From: Zonotrichia leucophrys gambelii
Taxonomy: Eukaryota; Chordata; Aves; Passeriformes; Passerellidae
Direction: 5' to 3'
Length of the DNA stretch: 64,000 bases
Assembly: GCF_028769735.1 (NCBI RefSeq)
Contig: NC_088170.1
Location: 51,493,585-51,557,584 of the forward strand
Shown: positions 24,407 through 38,680 of the stretch, in pieces
Numbering within the stretch: the stretch's first letter is position 1
Layout of the letters: each line of letters begins with the position of its first letter
Program-made: the position numbers and the translations under genes
The notes under the pieces: model-generated
What the model was told of the DNA's origin: nothing
What the model saw: the letters and a program-made list of their open reading frames with translations, nothing else
Databases searched by the model: none

Positions 24407-26901
24407 AAAGAAACTGCTCTAAAGTCTATAAAATGAATGCCACTGTAAATGTTTACATTTTCATGATGATCAGGTAAATTAAAATAAACTTGTTTTCAGA
24501 GAGGCAAGAAAACAGTGCATTCAATCACAGAGAAATCATAGGACAATTTTGCAGGCAACTCCAAAGCTGCTTCACTGTTTCCTTGGGGATATGCCAAGAA
24601 ACCAAATGCTAAAAGCTGGAACGGATTTGTGCAGCTTAACATATGGCCTTTATCACAGCCAATAAAGGCTTCTGAGTGATCTCAGGTGCTTCCCCTTCTT
24701 ACAAAAACAAAAGAGGAATTGAAGGGAACCATGGCAAACAAAGAGTGGTTTATTTAATTATGGCTTGAAGCTATTGAAAAATAACTCTGAAGGTGACCCC
24801 TAAGCACTCAGTGGAAATGATCTGCAAGATCTGCACTCAAATATTTTTCATTGACTTTAGCAAAAGTGAAACCATTTCTGCTTATATGCAAAGCTCAATG
24901 ACTACTGCAATACTGTAATTTATCAACAAAATATTAAATAGTTGCTCATTCCAAGGCCAAAATTATCAGTCTTTTTTTTGTTACAGATAGTTTACTAAAC
25001 CCTTTTGTTCTAAAAGCCATGTGACATATCTTATATTTAAAGAATCTTATCAATTAATTCTGCATAAAAGAGTCTTTCAAATTGCAGTTCAGTATTCTAT
25101 TTCTATTTTAGGTACCAACCACCCCTTTTCAGATACACTCTGAAAACCTGAAGAACTTCCAAAAACACTCTTCTCAAGTGTGTTCCCTTTTTCAGCTCTT
25201 AGTCATTATTTTCATAGCAAATCAAGATTACTTTTAATTGAAAGAGCTCAGAAAAAATATAATGGGAATATTTAGAAATACATGAAAATTAATGTAAAAT
25301 GTTTCTGCCGCTGAAATTTCTTTACTAGAACTTACATGGGCAGAAATTGAGAGCAAACTACTGTTTGTTCCTGTTTATTCTCACAATCCTTATTATTCTG
25401 ACTGGTTCAGAAAATACTGTGCATCAAGCAGAAAGGGAAAAACAGCAGGTAGATTTACTGCATCATTTTACCTTCTGTCCTCTTCTTCTTGTTTCTTCTT
25501 TAGCTGTGCTTTCTCAAGGGGACAAAATTCCTACCAAAATAATAAAAGAAAATTATTATGTTTCTTATTCAGCATTACTGGAAACAGATGTCTGTAGTGG
25601 TCTGATTGCACTTTTGGTAGTTTAAAAGTACTTGAAACTTTTTATTTTTTTCCCATCATCATCAGTAAATTCACATTTTCTGGGCCATGGCTTTTTTTTA
25701 ACATTCAAGAACAATGAACTGTACAAGTTCACCTACCTATGTCAATGGGTTTTAAACTAACCTATGATGTTAGCCATGCAAATACAGGCTTTTAAAAGTC
25801 ATTATCCTAGATTATCTATTTGTATCTAAAACTGTGATATCTAGTTCATGTCAACCTTGGATATAAACACTTTCTTCTCAGAGGACTGTGAAGATGCTTT
25901 GTTAAAAATGAAGTAGCTTGGATGATGAAGTATTCTGCTGCAGTATATGACCCTTATGTGAAGGAATACTAAAGAGACCTTAAGCTTCATTTTGACAAGA
26001 AAAAAAAAAAAAAGAGAATGAAACATACAATGAAATGCAATTTATCTTCAAACAAACAAACAATACATATGCACTACAAAAAATATAATTTTCTATATAG
26101 TGTTTAAAATGTCCTGAAAAAAATACAGCCAAATTACTGGCAGCTACAGTGCATGAGAACAGCTATAAATCAACTTCTCTACTGTATATCAATTTATATT
26201 TAGTAGTAACTTCTAACTCACTGTGGATTTTATAGACACTTTTATGATATATTCACATTGCAACAACAAAACAGTGCTGTTCCTCTACACAATATCTAAG
26301 GAAGAAATGAAAGAGATTAATTTGCCCCATGGCAGAAGACATCACTAATTTATATCTTAGATACCCCATGTGAGTCTATTTTGTTTTATTCTTCTTGTGG
26401 TGGTATTAATCAGTGGAATAGAGCAAGAATCAGGATGAAATGATAAAAAGAGAGCTCAGTTTAATGTTTAAATATTTTGCCTTAACTCTATTAAAATGAA
26501 TGTTCATTATATGTTAAATATTTTATAAATGCTTAAATTGTGAAGAAATTAATTTAAACATTTTATCTTATGAGTCCATATTTTATGCCTGTAGAAAAAT
26601 GTTCTGCTGTAGTGCAGTAAAACAACTCAAACAATGTCCTATTTGTAAAACACCCAGGGGTGAAGTGAGGTGTGGTGTCATGGTGCTTTTGGTGTTGAAT
26701 TATGCTAAAATCATGCTGACTCATCAGCCCCAAAGTTAATAATTCTGGTTGTGAGGTGAAGGTGTGTCAGACATAGTAAAATATCCTTATCTAAAAATGC
26801 TGAGCTGACACAACTGATCTGGAGACACATATCTGACAGCCAGTCACTTCAAAGTATGAAGTTCCACTTTCGAATTGCAGGTTCTACAAACATATCCCTT
26901 C
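24407..26901. other. AT-rich unique noncoding DNA
   Basis: No gene or recognisable transposable element was found. A run of A residues at about 26000-26014 has no retroposed sequence that I can recognise before it. Confidence 0.55.
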
Positions 26902-26904
26902 TGT

Positions 26905-26946
<42 letters not shown>
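26902..26946 (+). repeat. (TG)n microsatellite
   Basis: A TG dinucleotide repeat with one interruption; the uninterrupted part is about 35 bases. Such alternating purine-pyrimidine tracts can adopt Z-DNA and are usually length-variable. Confidence 0.97.
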
Positions 26947-26951
<5 letters not shown>

Positions 26952-29900
26952 CCTCCCTTGCACGAGGACACCCCTCAAGTTACTCCTTGAGGCTGAGTGA
27001 AAAAGATTTGCCCATGGTCATTGGTATGAGTGAATAACATCAATCTCTTCCTAATTATTGTGGGGTTTTGTTGCTGGCTTAAATACAATTACTTTGATGC
27101 AGTACATTATATTATACTAGTGGGTTCAGTTTCTCTACTGTGTAGTAGAAGTTTCTGATTAAGATCTTTTTTGTCCAATAATTTATCATAATAAATTTTA
27201 TTTTTCCATTTTTATACAAATATTCATTTTTGTATAAATATATCTGGTTTTCCATCCTTAGTCATGTAGGAAAAAGTTGTATAAAGGAGCAATCACTGGA
27301 TCTAGCTGTGCCAAGGCTCCTCTGAGAGGAGGAGTTTAGAAAGCAATGGGGTCTCCTTTCTGCACCTCATGAGCCAGCAGGAGGCCTTCTCTAATAATTT
27401 TTGTCTGAAGCTTCCACTCCACCCGTGACAATGCCTTCTTTCAAGTGCAATTGAATTTCAGTTGCTATGCTGTATGATATTCAAACAATTATTTGGTTAT
27501 TATAGTGAGAATCTAACTGAACAGTTACAAGAATTGAATACTTTACTTATATGTGTTTGTACCCCAAAGTAAGATGTTCTGAAAAATTTTCACATCTAGT
27601 CATTCTTTTCCTGCTTTATACTTCACCACATCTCAGAGAATATTTCTTGTACTTCAGTGTAGAGTTGATTAGATCTGGTCTTACCTTGAAGCAAGAAAAT
27701 TACTTGCATGTCTGCATGCAGGTTTCATTGCAGACATTGAGATTCAAAGCACAAATCTGTTAATTTGATGGCATTCTAATTCTCAGGAATGATGACATTA
27801 AGTCATAATTGTCAAAATTTGAAAAAATGTTGGGTATTCCACGACTGTGTTTGATACACAGCAAAGATCATGAGGAAGAAAAAGGTACTTATTTGATGCC
27901 TTTTGAGGATGTAGCAGTAAGACAATGACCTTTTCTATCTGGGGCCTACTTCTTCACTAACAGTGCTGGAAATTATGTCCTGGAATGCTACACCAACAGC
28001 TCTGCATTGCTGTAGGAATTTGCCATACAAACGCATTTCTCAGAAAAACAGTTTATCTAACTTCCCAGCTTCATTCTAATCTAACACTGATGCAAGCAAC
28101 TATGATACCCAAGGATACAACCGGTTTTAAAATCTTACAGAATTTATGAACTATAAATTTGAAAAGAAAATTTTAACATTTCTAAATCAGTGACATGCGT
28201 TGCTTGTTTCTGAGGTGAAGTGCTCTATAAAATTTTGTAAAAAGAACATTGTGGATGGGAACACCTCTGTTCTTTAAATAGTGATAAGAATTTAATCCCT
28301 GAAATTTCGTATTTCATATCTCATATTTATTTTACATGGAGAAAAATGCTTCTAACTGCATAATAAAGAAATGAAAACATGCTAATAAGGCTGAAGCATT
28401 ATCAAAGTAAAAACAGTAGAGAATTTTGATTGGAAACTCTCCTTCTCAAAAATAAGTATGAAACTGTAAATTTACCATTCTGTGGATACCATCAAACCAA
28501 TGTCTGATGATGACATCTTGATTTTCCTAATGCTCCCAGCTCTCAATATTCTACTAAGAATGAGTGGGGTCTCTTCAGAAATGCCTCTGCTATTTTGGGC
28601 ATACTGAGTTGTATAACCTCTTTCATCAAATATTGAACAGGCTCCCTTTTAAAAAATAACCTTATTTCTGGACACTATTATTCCCATTATAATTTTTTCT
28701 GAGACTAAATTTGGCATTGTTTTGGTTTTGCTTGTATTTTTGTGATTGTTTTCATAAAAAAAGGACTTTCCTGGAACAAAGGAAGAAAAAGAAAGTTCTG
28801 TGAATTATATTGTTACCTTTTGGCTATTTAGAATTAAAAAACATTTAGACCACAGATGTGAAACACTAATCATCCCTAAAGTCTAATTATACATATTTAT
28901 AAAAATTAATCCCTGTATGGTTAAAACTTAAATAACTTTAAAAATAAAACTGCACTTCAGAATAAAATATTATCTCTAAAAAAAGAGAAAAAATCTTTTA
29001 CTACAAAAATAATTGATGTGTAATATTTATTAATAAAATTTGTAGTAATATTAATTTTTAAGGAGGTTTCTACATTTTATTAAATAGAGATGGGTTATTG
29101 GGACTGATCCCTTATTGTGCTGTGTTGCCATTTACTTCATTAAAATATGCTATGTTTCTTACACAAGAAAGAAGTAGCAAAGATGAAAACACTGAAGAAA
29201 AGAAAGCTGCACAGGCTCAATGTCTGAAGGCCGTCTTTTTTCCTGTAATAAACACTTCTACAGCATTTAATTATTGTAGAACTTTTATATTTCAAAACCC
29301 ATATTAATCTTTCAAATAAAATCTGTGTGTTTTCACTAGTCCTATGTATTGTTTTATTTTGACATTGGAGTTTGAACAAATGTGCATTAAATATGTATAT
29401 TTGAAATATCAAGACCTGGATTTTTTTTCTTCAATGTTTAAGGCCAAGCACCATGAATTTTGAATTCATTTTAAGTCAAATTCTGTACATTTATCAGTTA
29501 CCTCATATTTAGTGAAAGCAATGGAAAAATAGCTCAATCCAGCTGCTAATAACAGGATTTTGGATAAAATTTTCCAGCACATTTTTTCTTAAGTTATTAT
29601 TTTGTACTATGACCACAAAAGTAAACATTACCCTTAAAAGTTTAAAATTAAGAGAAAATTACATTTTCACAATGTGAAGAGTCATCACAAGAGACATCTG
29701 GCAATGCTGAATAAAAAAAATACATTTGCTGCATATGTACAACTGTCTAGTGCTGCCTCCTCTGAAATAATCCTCAAACTTTTTTTTCCAAATATGCTTT
29801 GACAAACTGCTAGAGAATGACATAAGTTCCCAAATTACTGAAATCACCTTCTTAACAGTAATTACTGCTTGGATACAAAGATGCATCTTGTATCCACAAA

Positions 29901-32900
29901 ATTATTTGGTGATTAGTTAACAAGAATAAAAGGAAATGTGCTTTCCTTGCTTCATTAAAAGCAAGATGAGAGTTTTGTTTCCAGAGTTGCAGAGATGAGC
30001 TAAAGCATACAGATTGTCTCAGAGCACATAAGTTATCCCCATCTCCTTGAAGTCAAGGATCCTGTATTAGTTGGAAGGTACTCTTACAAATATGTTATTA
30101 TTCTATGTTGGAAGCAATACGAGCATCTTAGGATGATTTAACAAAACAGCCTTGTGAGTCATTCTGTGATATAGTTTTTTGTTGTAGCTGTGCAGTGGGT
30201 TAACCACAAACAATGGAAATAAACATACAGAGAGCAGACACCTCAGAAATCTTGCTCACATTCTGATGCATGCCATTCTAACCTGGTCTTTCCTTGGGAG
30301 TATGAAACATTGCTTGAGCAGAGCATAAATCTATTTTAGACCTTATAATTATGGAGTTAGGATAGTTAATTCATTCTCTGTTATATGAGCAGAATTAAAG
30401 GAAGACTGGAGGAAAATTCAAAGTAAATAAACTAATCAATGAGCCAAATAAGAAAAATAGTTGGAAGAACTAATAAACATGAACAATCTCATCATTATTT
30501 ATTTTCATGCTTCATGCTTCCCATTTCCATCAAGTATGCACTTAGAGACAAGAAAAAAAAAATAGAACAGGTTATAAAAAAATAAGATTTTAAAAATAGT
30601 ATTTAAAAATAATTAGTTTATTGTAGAGGTAGTAGATGTGATGACACAAAAGGATGGATGACAAAGGTCCCCATTAAACCTGTTAGAAAAAGTTTATGTA
30701 CATGATTTTCCTAACAATGTTTGCATTTAGACTTTTATTCATCTTGTCTTACATCAATTGCCTATCATTTACGCACTTTAATTTAGTCTCTTGCATTCCT
30801 CCATGACTAATGAAGAGAGGTAAGTATCTCTAGGGGGTGATCCATTCCATCTGTCTTGGACATTTTTCTGGCTTTTCTCTGACCATGAAGGAGAGCTCAA
30901 TTGAAAATCATTATTTGGCTTTTTTGTTGGACTAATTGCTGAGCTTTTACCTTAGATATCTGATTTCCTAAAGGATGGATTATTTGAATGAATTGCAGAG
31001 AGTAAATACTCTAAACCAATATTTTTTGTAATTTCTGCTGGCTTTCAACTGATTTTTGAAGTAAGTTTTAAGACATTGGCTTGACCAAAACAAAACTATT
31101 TATTGTCACTTTTAGGTGCAAGGCTGAAAAATATGAAGATTCACAGTTGTTCTGAACAATGCCATAAGACTGAAGAAGGATATTGAGACAGGTGGCAACT
31201 TATGTCAAGACTAGAGAGAGAGGTAATGGAAGATGATAATTTTACATCTTCCACAGACTTTATGGAATAGTTTGCTTTGCTCCTAAACTCTTTGACTCAG
31301 ATAGATTTTCTCTTCCAGGCCTTATCTAGTTTGCATTTTTGAAGAACAATAAATTTTAAGGTGTATTCCTGAGTAATGGGATATTAATGGATACAGCATT
31401 TATGGATGGATTTCTGAATTTGAGAGAGCTTTTTATTGTAGCAGCCTGCTTAGATAAAAAAATATGTTTTGTATTTATGTTTGATTTTAGTACAATTTTA
31501 ATGTAATGAAAGTCCTCCTTCTGATGGTACACTTAAAATAATGAAAAAATTTGATGCCAAGAATAAAATTAAAAAATACTTCCTCTTTCATAAGATTTTT
31601 TTAATTAAATGAAGATTGAATTATACACTCATTGGATTTTTTGGTCTTATTTTATACTGAACATTTGTTATGCTTATCATACAGATGTAGGCATCTGAAC
31701 AGTTGCATATGATTCAAAACATAACAGTACTGTACTTGTAGACATAGGTGGAAAAAAAGAAATCCCTGACAGGAGGGAGCACCCTGCATGGAGAAAAGAA
31801 AAACATTTTGGAGCAGTATCAACTGTTAAAATGGCATCACTTATCCACATGCAGCATTTACCGGAGTTCCCACAGAAAAGTAACTTTCTTTCTTCATGAG
31901 TAGTGAAATAATACAATAGGAAATAAATTTCAATTCCTTTGAAAGTTGAATCTGTATATTTTAATTGTTTTGCAACACACCAAAATTAGCATTAACTTCA
32001 AGATAGGGTATCATCCATTTAAAATAATATCTGCTTCTTCTTCTATTTTGTGGTACTCTGGATGGCTGATTTTTTCCCAACAAATATATATCTATCCGTG
32101 TACCAGAGATAGAAGATGAAAGAAATAGTCAATATAGGTAAATTGTAGGCAAGTTCCCCAATAGGCTAAGCTACATCCTACAAAGAAAGAAAATGTCCAT
32201 AATTTTGTTCTTGATGTCAAGATTTGTGTTAGCTTTATAACTTAGGACTTTGAAAAAAGTAGAGAACAGATATTTTAATTTTTTTCTAGAACTACACAAA
32301 ACATCAAGTAGCTTTTTCAACAAACTTTCTCAGAGATGTTCTAATGTGAAGTGAACCACAACTTATAGTGAGCCTCTGATACTCTGGAAAAACCATAAAT
32401 ATTGAAAGACACTCTTCCATTTACACAGTCTCACATTTAAGGAGATATGTAAACTCCAAGATTAGTAATCTGAATGAGGAATTAGTCAGCAATTCTGTTG
32501 CTTATGTAAGACCATAGGCCTTCAATGTGATTTCAGGATTTTTTTAGGCAGGACCTTTACATTTTGAGAAATAACTGGTGGCTAATGTGACATTCCGTAG
32601 TCGTATTAGGTATGAAAGGTAAAAGAGGCAGAATTTCTCACAAATCCAAAAGAGTAAAATATTCAGGTGTCCTAAGAGAGTTACAAATCTAATTTACATT
32701 TTTAGAAATACTTGAAAAAATGTGGGCTCAGATGTGTAATTATGCTATGGTAAATTGACAAATAATCATATGTCATAAGAGCCTGGGTAATCTCTTTCTT
32801 ATGGCTTTCCTTAACCACTTACTTTGGGTCTTCAGGAGGCTGAGATTTTCATTACCACAGAAGAAAAGTTAACACACTGGGATTTCTGAGTCCTAAGTCA

Positions 32901-33658
32901 TATTGCAAGCCTCTCCCCACCATTTATGTTATATTTGGAAATAGGATCCAGGCTCCTAACTTTGTTAGTAACTCTTGAAAATACTGCAGTTTTGTTTGTT
33001 GTGGGTTATTTGTTCTTGGTTTAGGGTGTTTTTACTATGTGCTACAGCCTTCCTTTATATACTCTCTACCCTGGGAGTAGACACATAAAACCCATGTTTA
33101 TGTTGGGGTACAATGGGATCCAGGGGATGCTGGTATTATCCCTTTCACATTAGAGGTGTCCTTTAGTTTATTCTTTTCCATTATTCTCAAATATACCACT
33201 TAGAAATATTTTCTTTTGTGTGCACATACAAGCACACACCCAAACCACACTACAGGTTTACAGATGGATTAAAATTCGTGCTAGCCAGACAAAATCATTA
33301 AATACATCCATCTGGGGTACTTTTTTTTCTTTTTTTTCCCACAGCATTAGTCTGACAGAAAGGATTTAAAGCTACAAATTAACATTTAGTGTACTAATCA
33401 ATAGCAATTGTTTTATTTCCTCTTCCTTTAAAAACTTATTTCCATTATACTTTTACAGCTCATGTTTCCTGGCCTCCAGTTTCCAAAAAGAGCTTGCAGC
33501 TGCTGTCCCTAGGCAGCAAGTCATGCTATTGAGTGTCTATGGAGTGCATCAGCACAAAACAGAAATTCAAGATTAGGTATGAAAGCCTCAATTTTCTATT
33601 TACTCCAGTTGTCATAATTTTCAGAAAGCATTCTAGATAAATATGTTTTTCGTTTTTT
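26947..33658. other. AT-rich unique noncoding DNA
   Basis: No gene and no recognisable transposable element was found in 6.7 kb. Short slippage motifs occur, for example 'tcatgct' twice near 30505. Around 27290-27440 composition is less AT-rich, with no identifiable content. Open frames such as 29098-29307 and 31677-31916 lack any support. Confidence 0.5.
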
Positions 33659-33716
33659 AATATCTTTAAATATATTTTAATTTATAATATCTTTAAATAT
33701 CTTTTAAATATCTTTT
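33659..33716 (+). repeat. Degenerate A/T tandem repeat
   Basis: The word 'aatatcttt' recurs at 33659, 33686, 33696 and 33707 with variable spacing, forming a short degenerate tandem array in AT-rich sequence. Confidence 0.75.
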
Positions 33717-36700
33717 TGTCCAGATTTGCCATAATTACTCAGAGTATGATGATCTGTCTACTGAATGTTAGTTCCTTATTCAAGGGCATAGAACATTCAA
33801 ATTTGTGTTGCAGACCAAACAGAAATAAATTAATTAAGGAGAAAAATAGGGGAAAATTTAGTATAAAAATCTAGGCACTATACTAATTTTCTCCTAATTG
33901 CAGGGACCATTTTGCACTCAGAAACTTTGTGGCTACATTTACACAGACCTCTAAATCACTTATTACAACACTTGGTACTGCAGAATTTCTTTTTCTTCTA
34001 ATTTCCTAAGAAAGAGACTCTCTGTATCAGAGATTATTTCATTTCTTTCAAAAGAAATCTGTTGCTGCTCTAGTTGAAGGTTTTGCCCCAATCCAACAGT
34101 ATCCTAAATGAATTCAGAGTAAAAGATATGGCTGAAGAGATTGTTTTATAAGGCCTAGCAGGCACATGAATAATTTAGAATTTATATGGGTGGAATTGCA
34201 TAACCACCTCCAGTAAATTTTCCCTTTTTCTTCTAAGGCACTAAGATTTTGCTACCACATGCTGTGATTGTATAAGAAGTCTTCCACTTTCCCACTCTCC
34301 TAAATATCTCCCATTTTGGCAATGGATAGACTGAGCTCTTAAAGGGGCATGTAATTATATCTGTAGGGAAGAAGACAGGAATACTGGACTTGATTTACTG
34401 TGGCTTCTCATTTAATTTAGCATTAAACAGGATTTAGTCAGCAAAACATTAGGCAGAACTGAAATCTTCAAAGAAGACTACCTTTTTTGTGTGTCTATAG
34501 TAACCTAATCTATGGCAAATTGAAAAAGTGGATATTGTTGAAATTTAGAAAAAACTTGGAAAATTATTTAGTGTCTTCTACTTTCACAGCAACAAGATCA
34601 GAAGCCATTTTTTCTGCAATGTAATTTATTTAAAAGTATAATATGTCCTTGGTTTTAAAATTTCCTTTTTGAATATTTATTTACTACTTTCCTAATTTGG
34701 GACCTGGCTGTGGTAGTATCATGAAGCAGAGTGGAATAATCCAGACAAGTGAATTCTAATGCCCTGCCCTGTGGGTTTCTGCAGAGAGGCACAGTAATGA
34801 GGGTGGATCACACTGTACTGACTCCCTGAAATAATTGGCATTCAGCACTCGTAGCATACTTTGATCACAAAGTAACATGAATTTATTTAGTGTTCCAAGA
34901 TATAAAGATGCTACTGTCCCCATACTGTTTTCAAGGACAAACTGTTTAGACACCATGTCTTAACTCAGAGAAACTATTTGAGCTATGTTTGGAGTAGCAT
35001 TCATTAAGTCACTTCAAAATCAAATGAATTATTTGTTTCAGGTTGTTATTGTGCAACAGCTGTCAGCCTTTGGGGGTAAGCCAGTTATCAGTGTGTTTTT
35101 AAGATACTAATTCTACCAGGATATTTGAATGTCCTGGAGACCACAGAAATAAAATGTATTGTCTGGAAGCCACTCCATGTTCACATCTCATTAAGAGCAG
35201 TGTGGACAGGCACAGAAATTCCTATTCCTCATCTATTTGCTGTCTTTCCCTAACTTCCATGTACAATGTGATGCTCCCTGTCTCCCTTTTCTCCTGGACA
35301 ATTTGAATCACATTCTTCTTCAATCTATTTGCTATTAACATCATTCACTGTTGTGGCCAACACCTGGAATGGGCAAAACCCTTTATCGATGTTTTCAGTG
35401 TTAACATTTCCTGGCCACCTTTTGTTTGTTCTTGTTTTCAATCAACTCAATTTCATATCTATCAATTTATTTAAAAACAAAGCATCTTGACAGTGGAGAA
35501 GAGATTCCCTGAAATCATACCCAAAAATATTGTTACTTTGCCCCTTTCAGACCATAAAGCTGCTTAATTTGTTGTCAAGAATGTTGCTTAGATGGATCTG
35601 GATGGAGGAGGCTGGGTTAATACAGGTGGCAGTGAGCCTGTGGGTATGGCAGCCTGCATTCCTCATGGCCTGTTCACCTGCTCTGCTGGTCATGTGCCTG
35701 GAATTATTTTCCTCTGCATTTTCACTTTATTTAAGAAAGGATTAAAAAGTGTAAGTCTGTATGTTCTGGGGTTGAAGTGAATGCAGCACACTATTTTGTT
35801 CCAATAAACCAAAATGTCTGGAAGATGAAATATAGCCATACCAGCCTTGACACTGTTTTCTTCTAGATGTTATGTTTCATTTCATCTCTATTATAGTCAT
35901 CTCTTTATTCCCATAAATGTTATATTTATCTGTCCCTGAGAGCAATTCAGACACATTTCTTAATCACTCAGAAGTTCAAAAGTATTATTGATCTCATATA
36001 AAAACTCTCCTGAGGCACTGCATGAAACAACCTTCTGAAGGAGGAGATATATAATATTCTTCATGGTGGATAGCAGGTGCTTTGTGGACTTGAATCCACA
36101 CAAAATATCTAGGAGGGGGATGAATACCTTTCAAAGTAAGTCACCTTCTGGAGAAATTATGAGACAACAAATTCTTTAGCAGAGTCATTAAACATTTATT
36201 GGCTTTGCCTTGCAGCATCCATGCAAACACTGATTTTGGTTTCCTTTCCTGTAACATTTGCACCCAACCTTGTTCTGTTCAATAGAAGCCAGACTTTGAT
36301 CAAATTTATACAAAATGCAGGTTAACCTATTTTGTCTCGAACTTAGCTATTGTCTGCGTCTGGTGTTATTACAACATGAATATACAAAACAGTTCTTGCT
36401 GTTAAAATTAAAATAAGATATATTTAAGTGTTTGGAAAGTAAATGACTTTTATAGTATTCCTTCAGCTCTCCTTTCAGGGAATTTATGCTACTTTTTTTT
36501 TTTTCTACAAAACCCCTGCCTTACTGAATGAGAACAGATGGAAATAATAATGTCTGCTCACCTGCCTTAGGGACCTCTTTCAGGAGGTGATAGGTTATCT
36601 ATAGGAAATGCATATAATTTTCAGTGTATAAATCAGCTTAGAAATAAATGTCTAATTTTAAAACTCTTGAATCAAAGCAGACAACTGATATGTTAAGAAG

Positions 36701-36875
36701 GCTTTTCCCATTTAAAAAAAAGTCTAAATACTTTGCTAAGGACCTTACAAAGTATGCTCAATGTGTCAGCTGAATGTGAACTTACACAATAGATTCAAGC
36801 ATAATTTAAAACGCAGATATCCTTCTGATATTTTAATGGCTCTTGTTAAAAGATATTTTCCTACATCATAGCACT
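33717..36875. other. AT-rich unique noncoding DNA
   Basis: No gene was recognised. At about 35560-35720 the sequence is richer in G+C and keeps two plus-strand frames open, with AATAAA-like words after it. I see no homology and cannot say whether this is an old retrocopy or chance. Confidence 0.5.
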
Positions 36876-36896
36876 TGATCTGATTTATTCAGATCA
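36876..36896. repeat. Short hairpin
   Basis: 'tgatctg' (36876-36882) and 'cagatca' (36890-36896) pair around a seven-base AT loop. It is probably incidental. Confidence 0.5.
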
Positions 36897-38439
36897 GATA
36901 AATTATTATTGTAAGTTCAATTCACTTTTATAAATTGAAAATGCTTGCATGTCTTTCATAAAGTTAAATTAGTAAGGTAAAATTAGAACTGAACAAATAA
37001 TTCATAACAGTTAATTTGTTTGAAAGATTTTGCTTTGTTTTTTTGTTTGAAGATTATCTATCCACAGATAATATAAAGTGCACATCTTCCATGAATAATT
37101 ATTCAAGTACAGATAAGCCTAGAGCAGTTTTTCAAAACTTTTCATATTTAAAATTCATCATATGTTGGTTAATTTTGATTACACCTTTGTTTTACCTGCT
37201 ACTGTCTTTGGGACATGCATTGCAAAAGCATTGCTTTGGCTATTACTAAATCATGAATCTAATGTTAAGGGATCAAAAGCAGAATTACACTTTGCCTGTT
37301 TATGCTATTCCAGTTTCAAGTGAGTGGTGACAGCCACGTTAAAATAAATACATACAAGGCAACATGGAAAAGCAATTTTTTAAATCTTCTTCTTATTATA
37401 ATGTAGCTGTTATTAGCTATCTGCTTTATTTGAAATAAATGCTTTATTTTTCACCCCATACCAATAACAAGACTTTTTTTTAAATGCTCCCATTGAAGCA
37501 ACCAGGAGGGCAATAGACTTTTAAGGTTTTGGGAATTGTTAAAACTAACAACTTTTTCTTCATTACTTACTTTCTTTCCTATACAATTGCAATCACACCT
37601 TCTTAAACGGAATACTTTTTGTAACATCATGACCAAACTTTGCTACTCTTCTTTTTTGTTACAACTTTTTAAGCATTTTACACGTCACTGTTTTGGACCT
37701 CAGGTCAACAGCAGCAGAGACATTTGGTTTTCTTCATGGTGAACCACACCAGGACGATTGATCCCAAAGAATAATAGCCATTGTGGTTGTGCTGGGATAG
37801 TTTACAGCTGGGTCTGTTCCCTGAAGAATTCACTGGATAGACAGTTGCAGTACAGAGAGCAGAAAGAGCAGGGGTGGGAAGAAATCACAGTCAGTGAAAG
37901 ATGAGGCAGACTGACTCTTTTATTTAACAGCCCTGCTTCGCACCAGTCATTCTCTAGGCCTCGGTATCTAGTTAGGAATGTTTCCTTTTCAAGCAAATGG
38001 AGTTTACTTACAGTACAATTTAACACTTGTAAGTCTTTTTATTAGAAAACAAAGCCGTTCTAAATGACCTGAGTACCCAGCCATTGAAAATTAGAGCAGA
38101 ATAAGTCATCCCATATCTATTAATCTGTTTGGCCTCCTCTGGATGAGAATGAAAAGCTTAGTGACTTCTGTCTCACATGCCAACTGTCACTTTTGAAGCT
38201 TATCTTTGTAAAATAGTAATAGCTTTACTTCCTGCACCTTTTGGAGTAGTTGCAAGAGATCAGCCCTTGGAATTCCTAATAGTGTAAACACAAAGGCTGT
38301 GACACACATTTGCAGCTGTAGCAACTTGCATATCCAAAGGATTTTGTAGGTGGAAACAAAAACATAAAGGAGCTGGTGTCTCTGTGACTGCCAGTGTTCC
38401 CAGGGGTCATGTTCAGTGGTTAATGAGATATTTTGTTGC
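36897..38439. other. AT-rich unique noncoding DNA
   Basis: No gene was recognised. The stretch at about 37690-38030 is of more balanced composition and might be an old repeat, but it matches nothing I recognise. Confidence 0.5.
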
Positions 38440-38680
38440 CAATGGCTCCAGCGAGAATCTAGCCTATAAAAGATGCATTAGCAACAATAATGAATTATAA
38501 ATTACAATTAATTTTCCAGTTTTGTTTCATTTTATTTTAGAGCAATTTTAAGTTGGTGTCTGTTTATATTTCAAGCCAATTACTGACTAACACATTGCTT
38601 TAATTGCAGCATTTTGGAAGTAGCTGAAAGGAATACAAGCATAATAGTTTAAGTCATTGTTTTGTTTAAAATAACCCTGA
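38440..38680. other. Candidate conserved noncoding element
   Basis: This stretch packs together CCAATGG (NF-Y type), 'ctataaaag', a dense run of TAAT/ATTA words at about 38487-38517 and 'tttaattgcag'. Clusters of homeodomain-type words free of repeats are common in vertebrate developmental enhancers. Conservation cannot be seen from one sequence, so the call is inference. Confidence 0.2.
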
